Shown in pieces: positions 24,792-32,955 of a stretch of DNA of 64,000 nucleotides. Source of the DNA: Hymenobacter citatus (lineage in GTDB: Bacteria > Bacteroidota > Bacteroidia > Cytophagales > Hymenobacteraceae); contig NZ_JACSCY010000020.1 of assembly GCF_014333615.1 (NCBI RefSeq), forward strand, positions 1 through 64,000, written 5' to 3'. The notes under the pieces were generated by a model. The model made no database searches, was not told where the DNA came from, and saw nothing but the letters and a program-made list of their open reading frames with translations. The translations under genes and the position numbers were made by a program. Within the stretch, counting starts at the first letter, position 1, and each line of letters starts with the position of its first letter.

Positions 24792-26363
24792 TTACAGTTC
24801 CTTCCGCAGGCGGGCTACGGGGATGTTGAGCTGCTCGCGGTACTTGGCTACGGTGCGGCGGGCAATGTTGTAGCCGCGGGCGTTGAGCATCTTTTCCAGC
24901 TTGTCGTCGGAGAGAGGCCGGCCTTTGCTTTCGCCGTCGATGATTTCTTTCAGAATATGCTTCACCTCGCGCGAGCTGGCGTCCTCGCCCGAGTCGGTGG
25001 CAATGCCTTCGGAGAAGAAATATTTGAGGGGGTAAATGCCGAATTCCGTCTGCACGGCCTTGGAGTTCACTACCCGGCTCACGGTGGAAATATCCATCCC
25101 AATTTCTTGGGCTATGTCCTTCAGAATCATCGGGCGCAGGCGGCCCTCGTCACCCTCCGCGAAGAAGTCCTGCTGGTAGCGCACAATGGCATCCATGGTG
25201 CGCAGCAGGGTTTGCTGACGCTGCCGGATAGCGTCAATAAACCACTTAGCCGAGTCGAGCTTCTGCTTCACGAACGTCACGGCCTCCTTCATCTTCTTGT
25301 CTTTCTTCGAGGCCTTATCATAAGCCTGAAACATCTCCGTGTATGCCGGCGACACGCGCAAATCCGGCGCGTTGCGGGCATTCAGCGACAAGTGAAATTG
25401 GCCGTTGTCGTTGGTCAGGATGAAGTCGGGGATGATGTACTGCACCTTGCCCATGCCTACCGGACCAGAGCCGCCGGGCTTGGGGTTCAGCTTCAGAATC
25501 AAAGCAATAGCATCCCGTATTTCCTCGTCCTCCAAGTCTAGCCGCTGCTGAATGCGAGCGTAGTGCTTTTTGGTGAACTCCTCGTAGGTTTCGGCCAAAA
25601 TACGCTCGGCATTTTCCACGTCGGGGTCGGCGGGGCGGCGCTCCAGCTGCAACAGCAGGCACTCCTGCAAGTCGCGCGCGCCAATGCCGGGCGGGTCAAA
25701 CGACTGAATCAGGCGTAGCACGGTTTCAATTTCTTCGGTCGTGGCCTCCACGTTTTGGGAGAAAGCCAGGTCGTTGGCAATGGCCGACAAGTCGCGCCGG
25801 ATGTAGCCGTCGCTGTCGATGGAGCCAATGAGTTGGGTGCCAATGATGCGCTGCTTATCTGACACGGCCACAAAGCCCAGCTGGTCCAGCAGGTTATCCA
25901 CTAGCGAAGCGCCGTTGTCGGCCAGGGGCATTTCGCGGTCCTCGTCGGCGTCGCCGGGACCGTCGCCCTGCATTTTATAACCGGCTATTTCGTCGTCGTT
26001 GAGGTAGTCGCCCAAGTCCAGGTCGTCGCTGCTTTCCTTTTCGGCCGTGGATTCTTCGATTTGTGGCAGCTCCAGCTCAGGCTGTTCTTCGGCACGGTCA
26101 AAGTCCTCGTCGAGGGTGTTGTCGTCGTTGTCGAACTCGGCGTCGGGGTCGTCGAAGTCGTCATCGGCGTCGTCCTCATCCCGGTCCTGCTCCTCAAAGT
26201 CGTCATCGGCATCGTCGCCCTCTTCCAGCGCCGGATTCACTTCCAGCTCTTCTTTGATGCGGGCTTCCAGCTCGGCAGTCGGAATCTGCAGCAGCTTGAT
26301 AAACTGTATCTGTTGGGGTGACAGCTTCTGCGAAAGAAGCTGCTTCATATCCAGTCGTTGCAT
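24792..26363 (-). CDS. rpoN: RNA polymerase sigma-54 factor
   Basis: Alternative sigma factor requiring enhancer-binding ATPases for open-complex formation. It has about 523 residues. Region I is the glutamine-rich activator-interaction part (MKQLLSQKLSPQQIQFIKLL), followed by a strongly acidic Asp/Glu region II (residues about 55-140). The core-binding domain and a helix-turn-helix (DISTVSRVVNSKAVQTEFG) come next, and the RpoN box ARRTVAKYRE lies near the C-terminus. The start is set at 26363 (MQRLDMKQLL); the frame to 26396 adds 11 residues before the conserved region. No enhancer-binding activator is encoded nearby. Confidence 0.95.
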   Translation of the reverse strand: MQRLDMKQLLSQKLSPQQIQFIKLLQIPTAELEARIKEELEVNPALEEGDDADDDFEEQDRDEDDADDDFDDPDAEFDNDDNTLDEDFDRAEEQPELELPQIEESTAEKESSDDLDLGDYLNDDEIAGYKMQGDGPGDADEDREMPLADNGASLVDNLLDQLGFVAVSDKQRIIGTQLIGSIDSDGYIRRDLSAIANDLAFSQNVEATTEEIETVLRLIQSFDPPGIGARDLQECLLLQLERRPADPDVENAERILAETYEEFTKKHYARIQQRLDLEDEEIRDAIALILKLNPKPGGSGPVGMGKVQYIIPDFILTNDNGQFHLSLNARNAPDLRVSPAYTEMFQAYDKASKKDKKMKEAVTFVKQKLDSAKWFIDAIRQRQQTLLRTMDAIVRYQQDFFAEGDEGRLRPMILKDIAQEIGMDISTVSRVVNSKAVQTEFGIYPLKYFFSEGIATDSGEDASSREVKHILKEIIDGESKGRPLSDDKLEKMLNARGYNIARRTVAKYREQLNIPVARLRKEL

Positions 26364-26584
26364 ACTATCTAGGCGCTTTCTAAATCCTCGGCACAATGCT
26401 TGTGGCAGCTCTCAAATATATGCCTTTCTGTACTTTGGCATAGCCAAAAAAGTTGTGTTAGTGGCTGCTATAGGATCATTCGGATTCTGCTCAGGACTTT
26501 GAGTAGAAAGCCTACCGATAAGCCAAAATTTTACACAACAGCAGCGAATATGCTGCGTGGTACTGCTACCCCTGCTAAAACTTC

Positions 26585-26592
26585 TACCTTTG
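26585..26592 (+). promoter_or_regulatory. asnS promoter -7 element TACCTTTG
   Basis: A perfect TAnnTTTG match 34 nt before the asnS start codon. No clear -33 TTTG is seen. Confidence 0.5.
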
Positions 26593-26625
26593 CGGCTCAG
26601 AACTTTAACCTGAATCTGAGTCCCA

Positions 26626-28023
26626 ATGTCTTTAAGAAGAACGAGCGTGCAGGCGCTGCTCGGCAGCCAGGAGCTGGAGCGCGAAGTAGTGGTGAACGGC
26701 TGGGTGCGTACGCGCCGCGGCAATAAATATGTACAGTTCATCGCCGTGAATGACGGCTCTTCAATCCACAACATCCAGGTAGTAGCCGACGCCGAAAAAT
26801 TTCCGGAGGAGTCGCTCAAGGACGTGACCACGGGCTCGTGCGTGGCTGTGCGCGGCCAGCTGGTAGCCTCGCAGGGCAAAGGACAAAGCGTAGAAATTCA
26901 GGCCGCAGAAATTACCGTGTTGGGCAAAGCGGACCCCGAAGAATATCCATTGCAGAAGAAAGGGCATTCGCTGGAATTCCTGCGCGAAATAGCTCATCTG
27001 CGTCCCCGCACCAACACGTTTGGGGCGGTGCTACGCGTGCGCCACGCGCTGGCCTTTGCCGTGCACCAGTACTTCAACGACCACGGCTTCTATTACATCC
27101 ACACACCCATTATCACGGGTTCCGACGCCGAGGGCGCGGGCCAGATGTTCCGGGTGACTACCCTACCTGACCAAAACCCGCCTCTCACGGAGGACAAAGC
27201 CGGCGTAGACTACAAGCAGGATTTCTTCGGCAAGCAAACCAACCTCACCGTATCGGGGCAACTGGAGGGCGAGGTGGCGGCCATGGCGCTGGGCAAGGTG
27301 TACACCTTCGGGCCTACCTTCCGGGCCGAAAACTCCAACACGGCCCGCCACCTGGCCGAGTTCTGGATGATTGAGCCGGAAGTGGCGTTCAACGATTTGC
27401 AGGACAACATGGAGCTGGCCGAGGACTTCTTGAAGTACCTCGTGCGCTACGCCCTGGACAAATGCGCTGATGACCTGCAATTCCTCAACGACCAATACGA
27501 CAAGGAGTTGCTGGAGCGCCTACGCTTCGTGGTCGACAATGATTTCCAGCGCCTGACCTACACGGAGGCCGTAGAAATCCTGAAATCTGCCAAGAAGAAG
27601 TTCGAGTTTCCCGTAGACTGGGGCACCGATTTGCAGTCGGAGCACGAGCGCTACCTGGTAGAAAAGCACTTCAAGAAGCCCGTTATCCTCACCGACTACC
27701 CCAAGGATATCAAGGCATTCTACATGAAGCTGAACGACGACGACAAAACCGTGCGGGCCATGGACGTGCTGTTCCCCGGCATCGGCGAAATCATCGGTGG
27801 CTCGCAGCGCGAGGAGGATCTGGAGAAGCTGCGCGCCCGCATGGCCGCTATGCACGTGCCCGAAGACGAATTGTGGTGGTATATGGAGCTGCGCAAGTTC
27901 GGTACGGCGCCGCACGCCGGCTTCGGTTTAGGCTTCGAGCGTCTGATTTTGTTTGTGACGGGTATGGCCAACATTCGGGATGTGATTCCCTTCCCACGCT
28001 TCCCGAAAAACGCGGAATTCTAG
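26626..28023 (+). CDS. asnS: Asparaginyl-tRNA synthetase
   Basis: A class IIb aminoacyl-tRNA synthetase charging tRNA-Asn. It has 465 residues, the normal size. The N-terminal OB-fold anticodon-binding domain has VVNGWVRTRRGNKYVQFIAV. Motif 2 is in FGPTFRAENSNTARHLAEFW and motif 3 in GFGLGFERLILFVTGM. The C-terminus IPFPRFPKNAEF is the family end. The final 34 bp of coding sequence recurs 2.1 kb downstream at 30101-30134. A GC hairpin at 28079-28107 is the likely terminator. Confidence 0.97.
   Translation: MSLRRTSVQALLGSQELEREVVVNGWVRTRRGNKYVQFIAVNDGSSIHNIQVVADAEKFPEESLKDVTTGSCVAVRGQLVASQGKGQSVEIQAAEITVLGKADPEEYPLQKKGHSLEFLREIAHLRPRTNTFGAVLRVRHALAFAVHQYFNDHGFYYIHTPIITGSDAEGAGQMFRVTTLPDQNPPLTEDKAGVDYKQDFFGKQTNLTVSGQLEGEVAAMALGKVYTFGPTFRAENSNTARHLAEFWMIEPEVAFNDLQDNMELAEDFLKYLVRYALDKCADDLQFLNDQYDKELLERLRFVVDNDFQRLTYTEAVEILKSAKKKFEFPVDWGTDLQSEHERYLVEKHFKKPVILTDYPKDIKAFYMKLNDDDKTVRAMDVLFPGIGEIIGGSQREEDLEKLRARMAAMHVPEDELWWYMELRKFGTAPHAGFGLGFERLILFVTGMANIRDVIPFPRFPKNAEF
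27986..28019 (+). repeat. Direct repeat copy 1: 3' end of asnS
   Basis: 34 bp at the asnS 3' end (TTCCCTTCCCACGC ... AACGCGGAATT) is repeated exactly at 30101-30134. The repeats bracket a 2.1-kb segment with one membrane-protein gene. Confidence 0.92.
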
Positions 28024-28078
28024 ACCACGGATTTGCTCGAATTATAGCGAATTTCACGGATTTCGTGAATGATTTATG

Positions 28079-28107
28079 GCGGGCGGCTTCTTTGTGGAGC
28101 CGCCCGC
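28079..28107 (+). terminator. Terminator-like hairpin after asnS
   Basis: 10-bp perfect GC arms (GCGGGCGGCT, 28079-28088; complement 28098-28107) with a 9-nt loop, followed by TTTG. It is located 56 bp after the asnS stop. Confidence 0.65.
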
Positions 28108-28215
28108 TTTGTGATAGTGCAAGCCTGTTGTGCTGGGCCTGCGAGTTGTGCGATACAGCATTACCTTATCTTTCATCCTCCGGTTGGTAGCGTAAAAGCC
28201 AGCTGCTTGTTACGT

Positions 28216-29934
28216 ATGCTTCTTATTATCGTGTTTTGGGCGTGGGCTGCCGGGGTAGGCCTGGGATTTGGTCTGGGTCTGGAAAAATTGCTGAAACGGA
28301 TTTGGGGACCTCTACCTCGCGTGCTAACAGACAGTCCGGAATTATTGATAATTGGAGGTTTAGCAATACTGGCGTGGCTGGTGGCAATCCTTAGCTTCTC
28401 GCTACCAGTCGCTTTACCCGTGCAACTGGGGATAAGCGCTTTAGCTATTATACTGCTAGTCGCAAACCGCGCCCGGCTACGCCTACTACTGCTCAGCTAT
28501 GGTGGCAGCTGGCAAGAAGCTGGCCCCCTTGCTGGCCTGCTGGCTGGCGCTTTGGTAGCGCTGCTCCTGACGCACGCTACCCAACCGCCCACGTTTCCCG
28601 ATTCAGCCTTATACCATGCACAGTTTGTTCAGTGGATGCATGGCTACCCGCTGGTGCCAGGACTAGGCAATTTGCGCGGACAGTTGGCTTTCAACTCCCA
28701 CGCTCATTTATTGACGGCCTTTTTCAGCCCGGCCACTCCACTTAGCCAAGCCCCAGCGTTTCAGCAAACCGTGAGTAGTCTGGGCTTTTTGCTGCTAACG
28801 CTCCACCACGTACGCCGGGCCGGCAGGCATCTACGGGTGGGCCAGCGGCCCTGGTTGGCGAGCTTCTACCTCGGCAGCGTGGTTTTCCTACTGATGACGA
28901 TGCGCCCCTGGATTTCTTCTCCCTTGGCAGATAGTACCGCAGCCATACTGGGCTTGCTGCTGCTGGGACTCTTGCTCGAAACGCCCCGGTTGCTATCTGC
29001 TGGCCTGCTTTGGGTAGGGATAGTGGCAGCTACGGCCGTTACGGTGAAGTCCTCAGCCGGCGCAATGCTGCTGTGGCCGTTGGTGGCGGCCTGGTGGCCT
29101 GCCCAAGGGCGTTGGCGACGTTTGGGGTTGCTACTGGGTGTGATAGGGCTGGTGCTGCTCCCCTGGGTAGGCCGCAACGTCGTGCTGTCAGGCTACCTTG
29201 TCTATCCGCTGGCGGGCCAAGTGGGCCCCGTTGTACGCGATTGGGCTGTACCGCCTGCCCAACTAGCCGCCGATTTAGCAGAGATTCGCCTTTTTGCCCG
29301 CCGGCCCTTGGGCGACTGGCCTCTTGCAGCGAAGCAACCACTAGGCCAGTGGCTACCGCTATGGTGGCTGCAACAGGAACCAGCCGATAAGCTGCTGCTG
29401 CTAGTAGCTGTGGCTGGCATCGGGCTGATGCTAGGCTGGCTGATGTGGCAACTGGTAGTGAAGAGAACTGCCTACAGCGCTCTGATAAAACGCCCTGACT
29501 TAACGCTGTATTTGCTGCTCCTACTCGGTTGCGGTAGTTGGTTTGTGGCGGCCCCCGCCATGCGCTTTGCCTATGCCTATCTCATTGGGGCTGCTCTACT
29601 GAGCCCATTGATTATCGCTCGTGGGTTGCCCATTCGGTGGGGCCGGGTAGGTGGCTGGAGCTTGTGTGCTCTCAGTCTTTTCTATGCTCTGAATGGCCTG
29701 CGCCATGAGCTGGCGAAACCAGACACGCTGACCACCCGCCTCACTTGGCCAGCCGACTACCCGGCAGTACGCACGCGGGTGGCCGGCCACGCAGGCTCCT
29801 ACCCTGTGCGAATGGGCGCATGGCCCAACAGCCGCTGCGGCAACGCCCTGCTGCCTTGTACTGATTCGCTGTCGCCAGGTCTGCAATTGCGTGGTACTAC
29901 ACTGTGTCAGGGCTTCCGAATGGTGCAAGATTAA
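28216..29934 (+). CDS. Polytopic membrane protein, LIC_10190-like / GT-C-like
   Basis: A 572-residue inner-membrane protein with about 12 hydrophobic helices. The first large loop reads FPDSALYHAQFVQWMHGYP then LVPGLGNLRGQLAFNSHAHL. An Asp in the first loop followed by His/Asn-rich residues recalls GT-C glycosyltransferases. The VPGLGNL/LAFNS pattern resembles the family I remember as LIC_10190 (moderate recall, unverified). The start 28216 (MLLIIVFWAW) is preferred over 28069, whose extra region contains the asnS terminator. The gene is the only one in a segment bracketed by a 34-bp duplication of the asnS 3' end. A role in surface-polysaccharide assembly is inference. Confidence 0.72.
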   Translation: MLLIIVFWAWAAGVGLGFGLGLEKLLKRIWGPLPRVLTDSPELLIIGGLAILAWLVAILSFSLPVALPVQLGISALAIILLVANRARLRLLLLSYGGSWQEAGPLAGLLAGALVALLLTHATQPPTFPDSALYHAQFVQWMHGYPLVPGLGNLRGQLAFNSHAHLLTAFFSPATPLSQAPAFQQTVSSLGFLLLTLHHVRRAGRHLRVGQRPWLASFYLGSVVFLLMTMRPWISSPLADSTAAILGLLLLGLLLETPRLLSAGLLWVGIVAATAVTVKSSAGAMLLWPLVAAWWPAQGRWRRLGLLLGVIGLVLLPWVGRNVVLSGYLVYPLAGQVGPVVRDWAVPPAQLAADLAEIRLFARRPLGDWPLAAKQPLGQWLPLWWLQQEPADKLLLLVAVAGIGLMLGWLMWQLVVKRTAYSALIKRPDLTLYLLLLLGCGSWFVAAPAMRFAYAYLIGAALLSPLIIARGLPIRWGRVGGWSLCALSLFYALNGLRHELAKPDTLTTRLTWPADYPAVRTRVAGHAGSYPVRMGAWPNSRCGNALLPCTDSLSPGLQLRGTTLCQGFRMVQD

Positions 29935-30100
29935 CTCTGTGCTTCAGGATAGTTTTTCAATAACAACTATTCTCCCTCGAGGTATCATTTGCTTTAAGCG
30001 TCTCGTTCCTCTGCGCACCAAGACTATAAATCAACACAGTTAAGCACAACAACATACCAGGAAGCCGGTCGGTATTCGCTGCTTCAGTAGGATATACTAC

Positions 30101-30134
30101 TTCCCTTCCCACGCTTCCCGAAAAACGCGGAATT
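30101..30134 (+). repeat. Direct repeat copy 2: displaced 3' end of asnS
   Basis: Exact 34-bp copy of 27986-28019. In the asnS frame it continues GAA TTT TAA here against GAA TTC TAG at the real gene: it still encodes Glu-Phe-stop with synonymous changes. It therefore looks like a true allele of the asnS end, not a random repeat. Confidence 0.9.
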
Positions 30135-30166
30135 TTAAGTTGCGCACAACTGTTTATTTCTTACCA

Positions 30167-30212
30167 ACCGGCCAAATTTAGTTGCCCATGGGGGCATCTG
30201 AATTTGGCCGGT
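30167..30212. repeat. Perfect 12-bp inverted repeat before the GDSL esterase
   Basis: ACCGGCCAAATT (30167-30178) and AATTTGGCCGGT (30201-30212) enclose a 22-nt spacer containing an in-frame ATG (30188). It could be an operator dyad or a 5'-UTR hairpin. The downstream ATG at 30233 is free of it. Confidence 0.55.
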
Positions 30213-30232
30213 GGCGTATGGAGATACTCGTT

Positions 30233-30808
30233 ATGCAGAACATTATTTTCTTTGGCGACAGCCTCACGGCGGGTTACCAGTTGCCTGGTAGCGCCGCATT
30301 CCCTTCACTTATTCAACAGCGCCTTGATACGCTTTCCCTACCCTACAAAACCTTCAACTACGGCGTGAGTGGCGAAACCTCTGCCGGGGGCCGGCAGCGT
30401 ATTGGCAGCGTGTTGGCACGGCAACCCGTCGATGTATTTGTGCTGGCGCTGGGCGCCAACGATGGCCTGCGCGGTATTCCGCCCCGCGATACCATGCAGA
30501 ACCTGCAGTTCATTTTGGACGAAGTGAGCCGCCGCTACCCACAGGCGCGGCGAGTGCTCGCCGGCCTAGAGTTTCCTTTTGATTTGGGGCCGCTGGGCGG
30601 ACATCATCTGGGCGTGTACGCCACGGAGTTTAAGGCCCTGTTTCGTACGCTGGCCGAGCGCAATCAGCTCCCTTTCATTCCTTTCTTATTGCAGGGAGTA
30701 TTAGGCCACCGCAATCTCAACCTCCCCGATGGCGTGCACCCTAACGCGCAAGGCCAGAAAATACTGGCTGAGAACGTGTGGGAAGTGCTGGAGGAAGTGG
30801 TGAGATGA
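30233..30808 (+). CDS. SGNH/GDSL esterase (TesA-like arylesterase)
   Basis: A serine hydrolase of the SGNH family, about 191 residues from the start chosen here. Block I is IFFGDSLTAGYQLPG with the nucleophilic Ser, block II the Gly in NYGVSGETSAGG, block III the Asn in ALGANDGLRG, and block V the DGVHPNAQG Asp-His pair. This is the arrangement of TesA-type acyl-CoA thioesterase/lysophospholipase I. No signal peptide is seen from ATG 30233; starts at 30188 or 30218 are possible but lie in or near an inverted repeat. It probably hydrolyses short acyl esters in the cytoplasm. It ends 2 bp before a 76-bp-arm inverted repeat. Confidence 0.88.
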   Translation: MQNIIFFGDSLTAGYQLPGSAAFPSLIQQRLDTLSLPYKTFNYGVSGETSAGGRQRIGSVLARQPVDVFVLALGANDGLRGIPPRDTMQNLQFILDEVSRRYPQARRVLAGLEFPFDLGPLGGHHLGVYATEFKALFRTLAERNQLPFIPFLLQGVLGHRNLNLPDGVHPNAQGQKILAENVWEVLEEVVR

Positions 30809-30809
30809 T

Positions 30810-31007
30810 GAAATAGTGAGATGGTGAGTTTGTGAGGTGGTGAGTTACAAAAGAAGGGTATCATCCTGAGCTTGCGAAGAACCTTTTTCCGTGAGAACGG
30901 CAGACGTACCAACGACTCGTTCTACCGGCATAAGGTCCTTCGCAAGCTCAGGATGATACCCTTCTTTTGTAACTCACCACCTCACAAACTCACCATCTCA
31001 CTATTTC
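30810..31007. repeat. Very long inverted repeat, 76-bp arms (family A)
   Basis: Arms at 30810-30885 and 30932-31007 differ at one position around a 46-nt loop. The inner part is the family A core (CATCCTGAGCTTGCGAAG), and the outer part consists of GTGAGATGGTGAG units. It fills the gap between the convergent esterase and glucan phosphorylase genes and could end both transcripts. Confidence 0.9.
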
Positions 31008-31010
31008 ACC

Positions 31011-32660
31011 TTATACAGCATACAGCTTCTCGTAATACTCTGTAGCCATGCGGTTTGAGCCGAAGGCGGGCTCTACCTCCCGCATGGCAGTTTTTACGAT
31101 TTGCAGGAATTTTTTGGGCTCCTGATAGTACGTGGGTAGGGCTTCCTGCTCCAGCACGTCGAGCAGGGCGGTAGCTTCCTGATCGTCTTTCACCTTCTCC
31201 TCATTCTGCATGTCGGCGTGGGGAATCACAAAGCCGTTTTCGCCGTGACGGATGAACTCGGGAATCCAGCCATCGGCAATGCTCAGGTTCACGGAGCCGT
31301 TCATGGCGGCCGTCATGCCGCTGGTGCCGCTGGCCTCGCGAGGGTAGCGCGGGGTATTCAGCCACAAATCCGAACCCTTTTTCAGCGCCGCCGACAGGCC
31401 AAGCTCGTAGCCCGTGAGCACCGCGCAGTTCTTGAACTGGCGGGTGGTTTTGATGATGTTGTTGAAGATGCCAATGGCCCCAAAATCCTTAGGGTAGGGC
31501 TTGCCCGCCCAAATCACCTGGATAGGCTGGTCGGTATTCTCGATGATAGCACGGAACCGTTCGAAGTCGCGCAGAATCAGGTCGGCGCGCTTGTAGCCGG
31601 CAAAGCGGCGGGCCCACACCAACGTCAGCACTTCGGGGTCGAAGAGGTTGCCGGTCTGGTCGGCCACTATTTTAAACAGCTCCTGTTTCAGCTCTTTTTT
31701 GCGAGCCAACAGCGCCTCGTCGTTATCAGCTTCTAGAGCAGCGTGCAGCGCCTTGTCGCGCCAGTAAGTACCGTTTTGAGCGTTGGTGATGGACGTGATG
31801 GGGCAAATACCCTCGTAATGTCCCCACATTTCGTTGGCTACGTCGCCGTGCACTTTCGATACGCCGTTGGCAATGCGTGAGAAGCGCAGGGCCGTGAGCG
31901 TGTAGTTGAGCTGACCGTTTTCGACGCCCGCCACGCGCACCACTTCCTCGGTGGGCACGGGGCCAAAGAAGCTCATCTTGGAAAGCAACGCTACGGGGTG
32001 CTCCTCGTTACCGGCCAGCTCGGGCGTGTGCGTGGTGAACACGAGGTGCTTCTGCACTTCCTCCAAGCTGCGGCCAAATTTTTCATAGAGGTAAAACGCC
32101 AGCGGCAGGCCGTGTCCCTCGTTGAGGTGATATACATCTACTTTACGCTCAATGATATCCAGCAGCTTGCCACCGCCTACCCCCAGCAGAATGCTTTGGG
32201 CTACGCGGGCAGCCGTATCCGGGTCGTAGAGGTGGTGGGAGATAGTGCGCGAGAGGTAGTCGTTTTCCTCAATATCGGTAGTGAGGAAGAACATGGGCGC
32301 CGTGCCAAACGTGTCGGGTGCCAGGTAGTAGGCCTTCACGTGCACATCGGCATCGTGAATGGTGATGGGGAACACGATGCCCGTATCCTGCAGGAAGGAG
32401 TAGTACTTGTGGCGGAACTCAGCTTGCATCAGCTGATTACCGTCGCGGGTTTGGTCGTAGTAGCCATCGGTCCATAGGATGGCGATGCCTACCAGGTTCT
32501 GCTTCAGCTCATACACCGAGCGCATGTGTGAGCCAGCTAGGAAGCCCAGGCCACCAGAGTAGGTTTTCAGCGCCTGATCGAGCGCGAATTCCATGGAAAA
32601 ATACGCCGCCGAGGTGCTGAATTCGGGGTTGATGGGGTACATGTTTAAATCAAAAGCCAT
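31011..32660 (-). CDS. Alpha-glucan phosphorylase family protein (PLP-lysine position altered)
   Basis: A GT35-family protein of about 549 residues, the short form without a long N-terminal domain. The family phosphorolyses maltodextrin or glycogen to glucose-1-phosphate. Visible features are YFSMEFALDQALKTYSGGLG, YHLNEGHG, FTTHTPELAGNEEHP, RRFAGYKRADLIL and the C-terminal TPRYPREASGTSGMTAAMNG. In most GT35 enzymes the last motif is GTSGMKAxxNG, whose Lys carries PLP; here it is Thr, so phosphorylase activity is uncertain. Start 32660 (MAFDLNMYPIN) is chosen over 32711. It is divergent from a secreted amylase, as expected in a glucan-use locus. Confidence 0.88.
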   Translation of the reverse strand: MAFDLNMYPINPEFSTSAAYFSMEFALDQALKTYSGGLGFLAGSHMRSVYELKQNLVGIAILWTDGYYDQTRDGNQLMQAEFRHKYYSFLQDTGIVFPITIHDADVHVKAYYLAPDTFGTAPMFFLTTDIEENDYLSRTISHHLYDPDTAARVAQSILLGVGGGKLLDIIERKVDVYHLNEGHGLPLAFYLYEKFGRSLEEVQKHLVFTTHTPELAGNEEHPVALLSKMSFFGPVPTEEVVRVAGVENGQLNYTLTALRFSRIANGVSKVHGDVANEMWGHYEGICPITSITNAQNGTYWRDKALHAALEADNDEALLARKKELKQELFKIVADQTGNLFDPEVLTLVWARRFAGYKRADLILRDFERFRAIIENTDQPIQVIWAGKPYPKDFGAIGIFNNIIKTTRQFKNCAVLTGYELGLSAALKKGSDLWLNTPRYPREASGTSGMTAAMNGSVNLSIADGWIPEFIRHGENGFVIPHADMQNEEKVKDDQEATALLDVLEQEALPTYYQEPKKFLQIVKTAMREVEPAFGSNRMATEYYEKLYAV

Positions 32661-32955
32661 GTAAGAAAAAGTCAGGGTGAAACAACGCCCCGGCAGACCT
32701 TGCCGGAGCAACGGGTTAGGGTTGCAAGTCTAGCAAAAAAATGAGGGCACTACCGCCCAAACGGCAAGCAGGCCGGAAGGTTTGGGGCGGAGTGGCGACA
32801 TCGCAGCGTAGTGTTGAGCTTCCAAAGATTTCATTCTTACCTTATCTGGAGCAAAGCAGCGGCTGTTGCGTGGCCGCATCGTTGTGGTGCGGGCAGCCTA
32901 GCAGCGCCCTGTGCGGGCAGCAAGCAGTATCTTGCATTCTAATTTCCCACACTAC

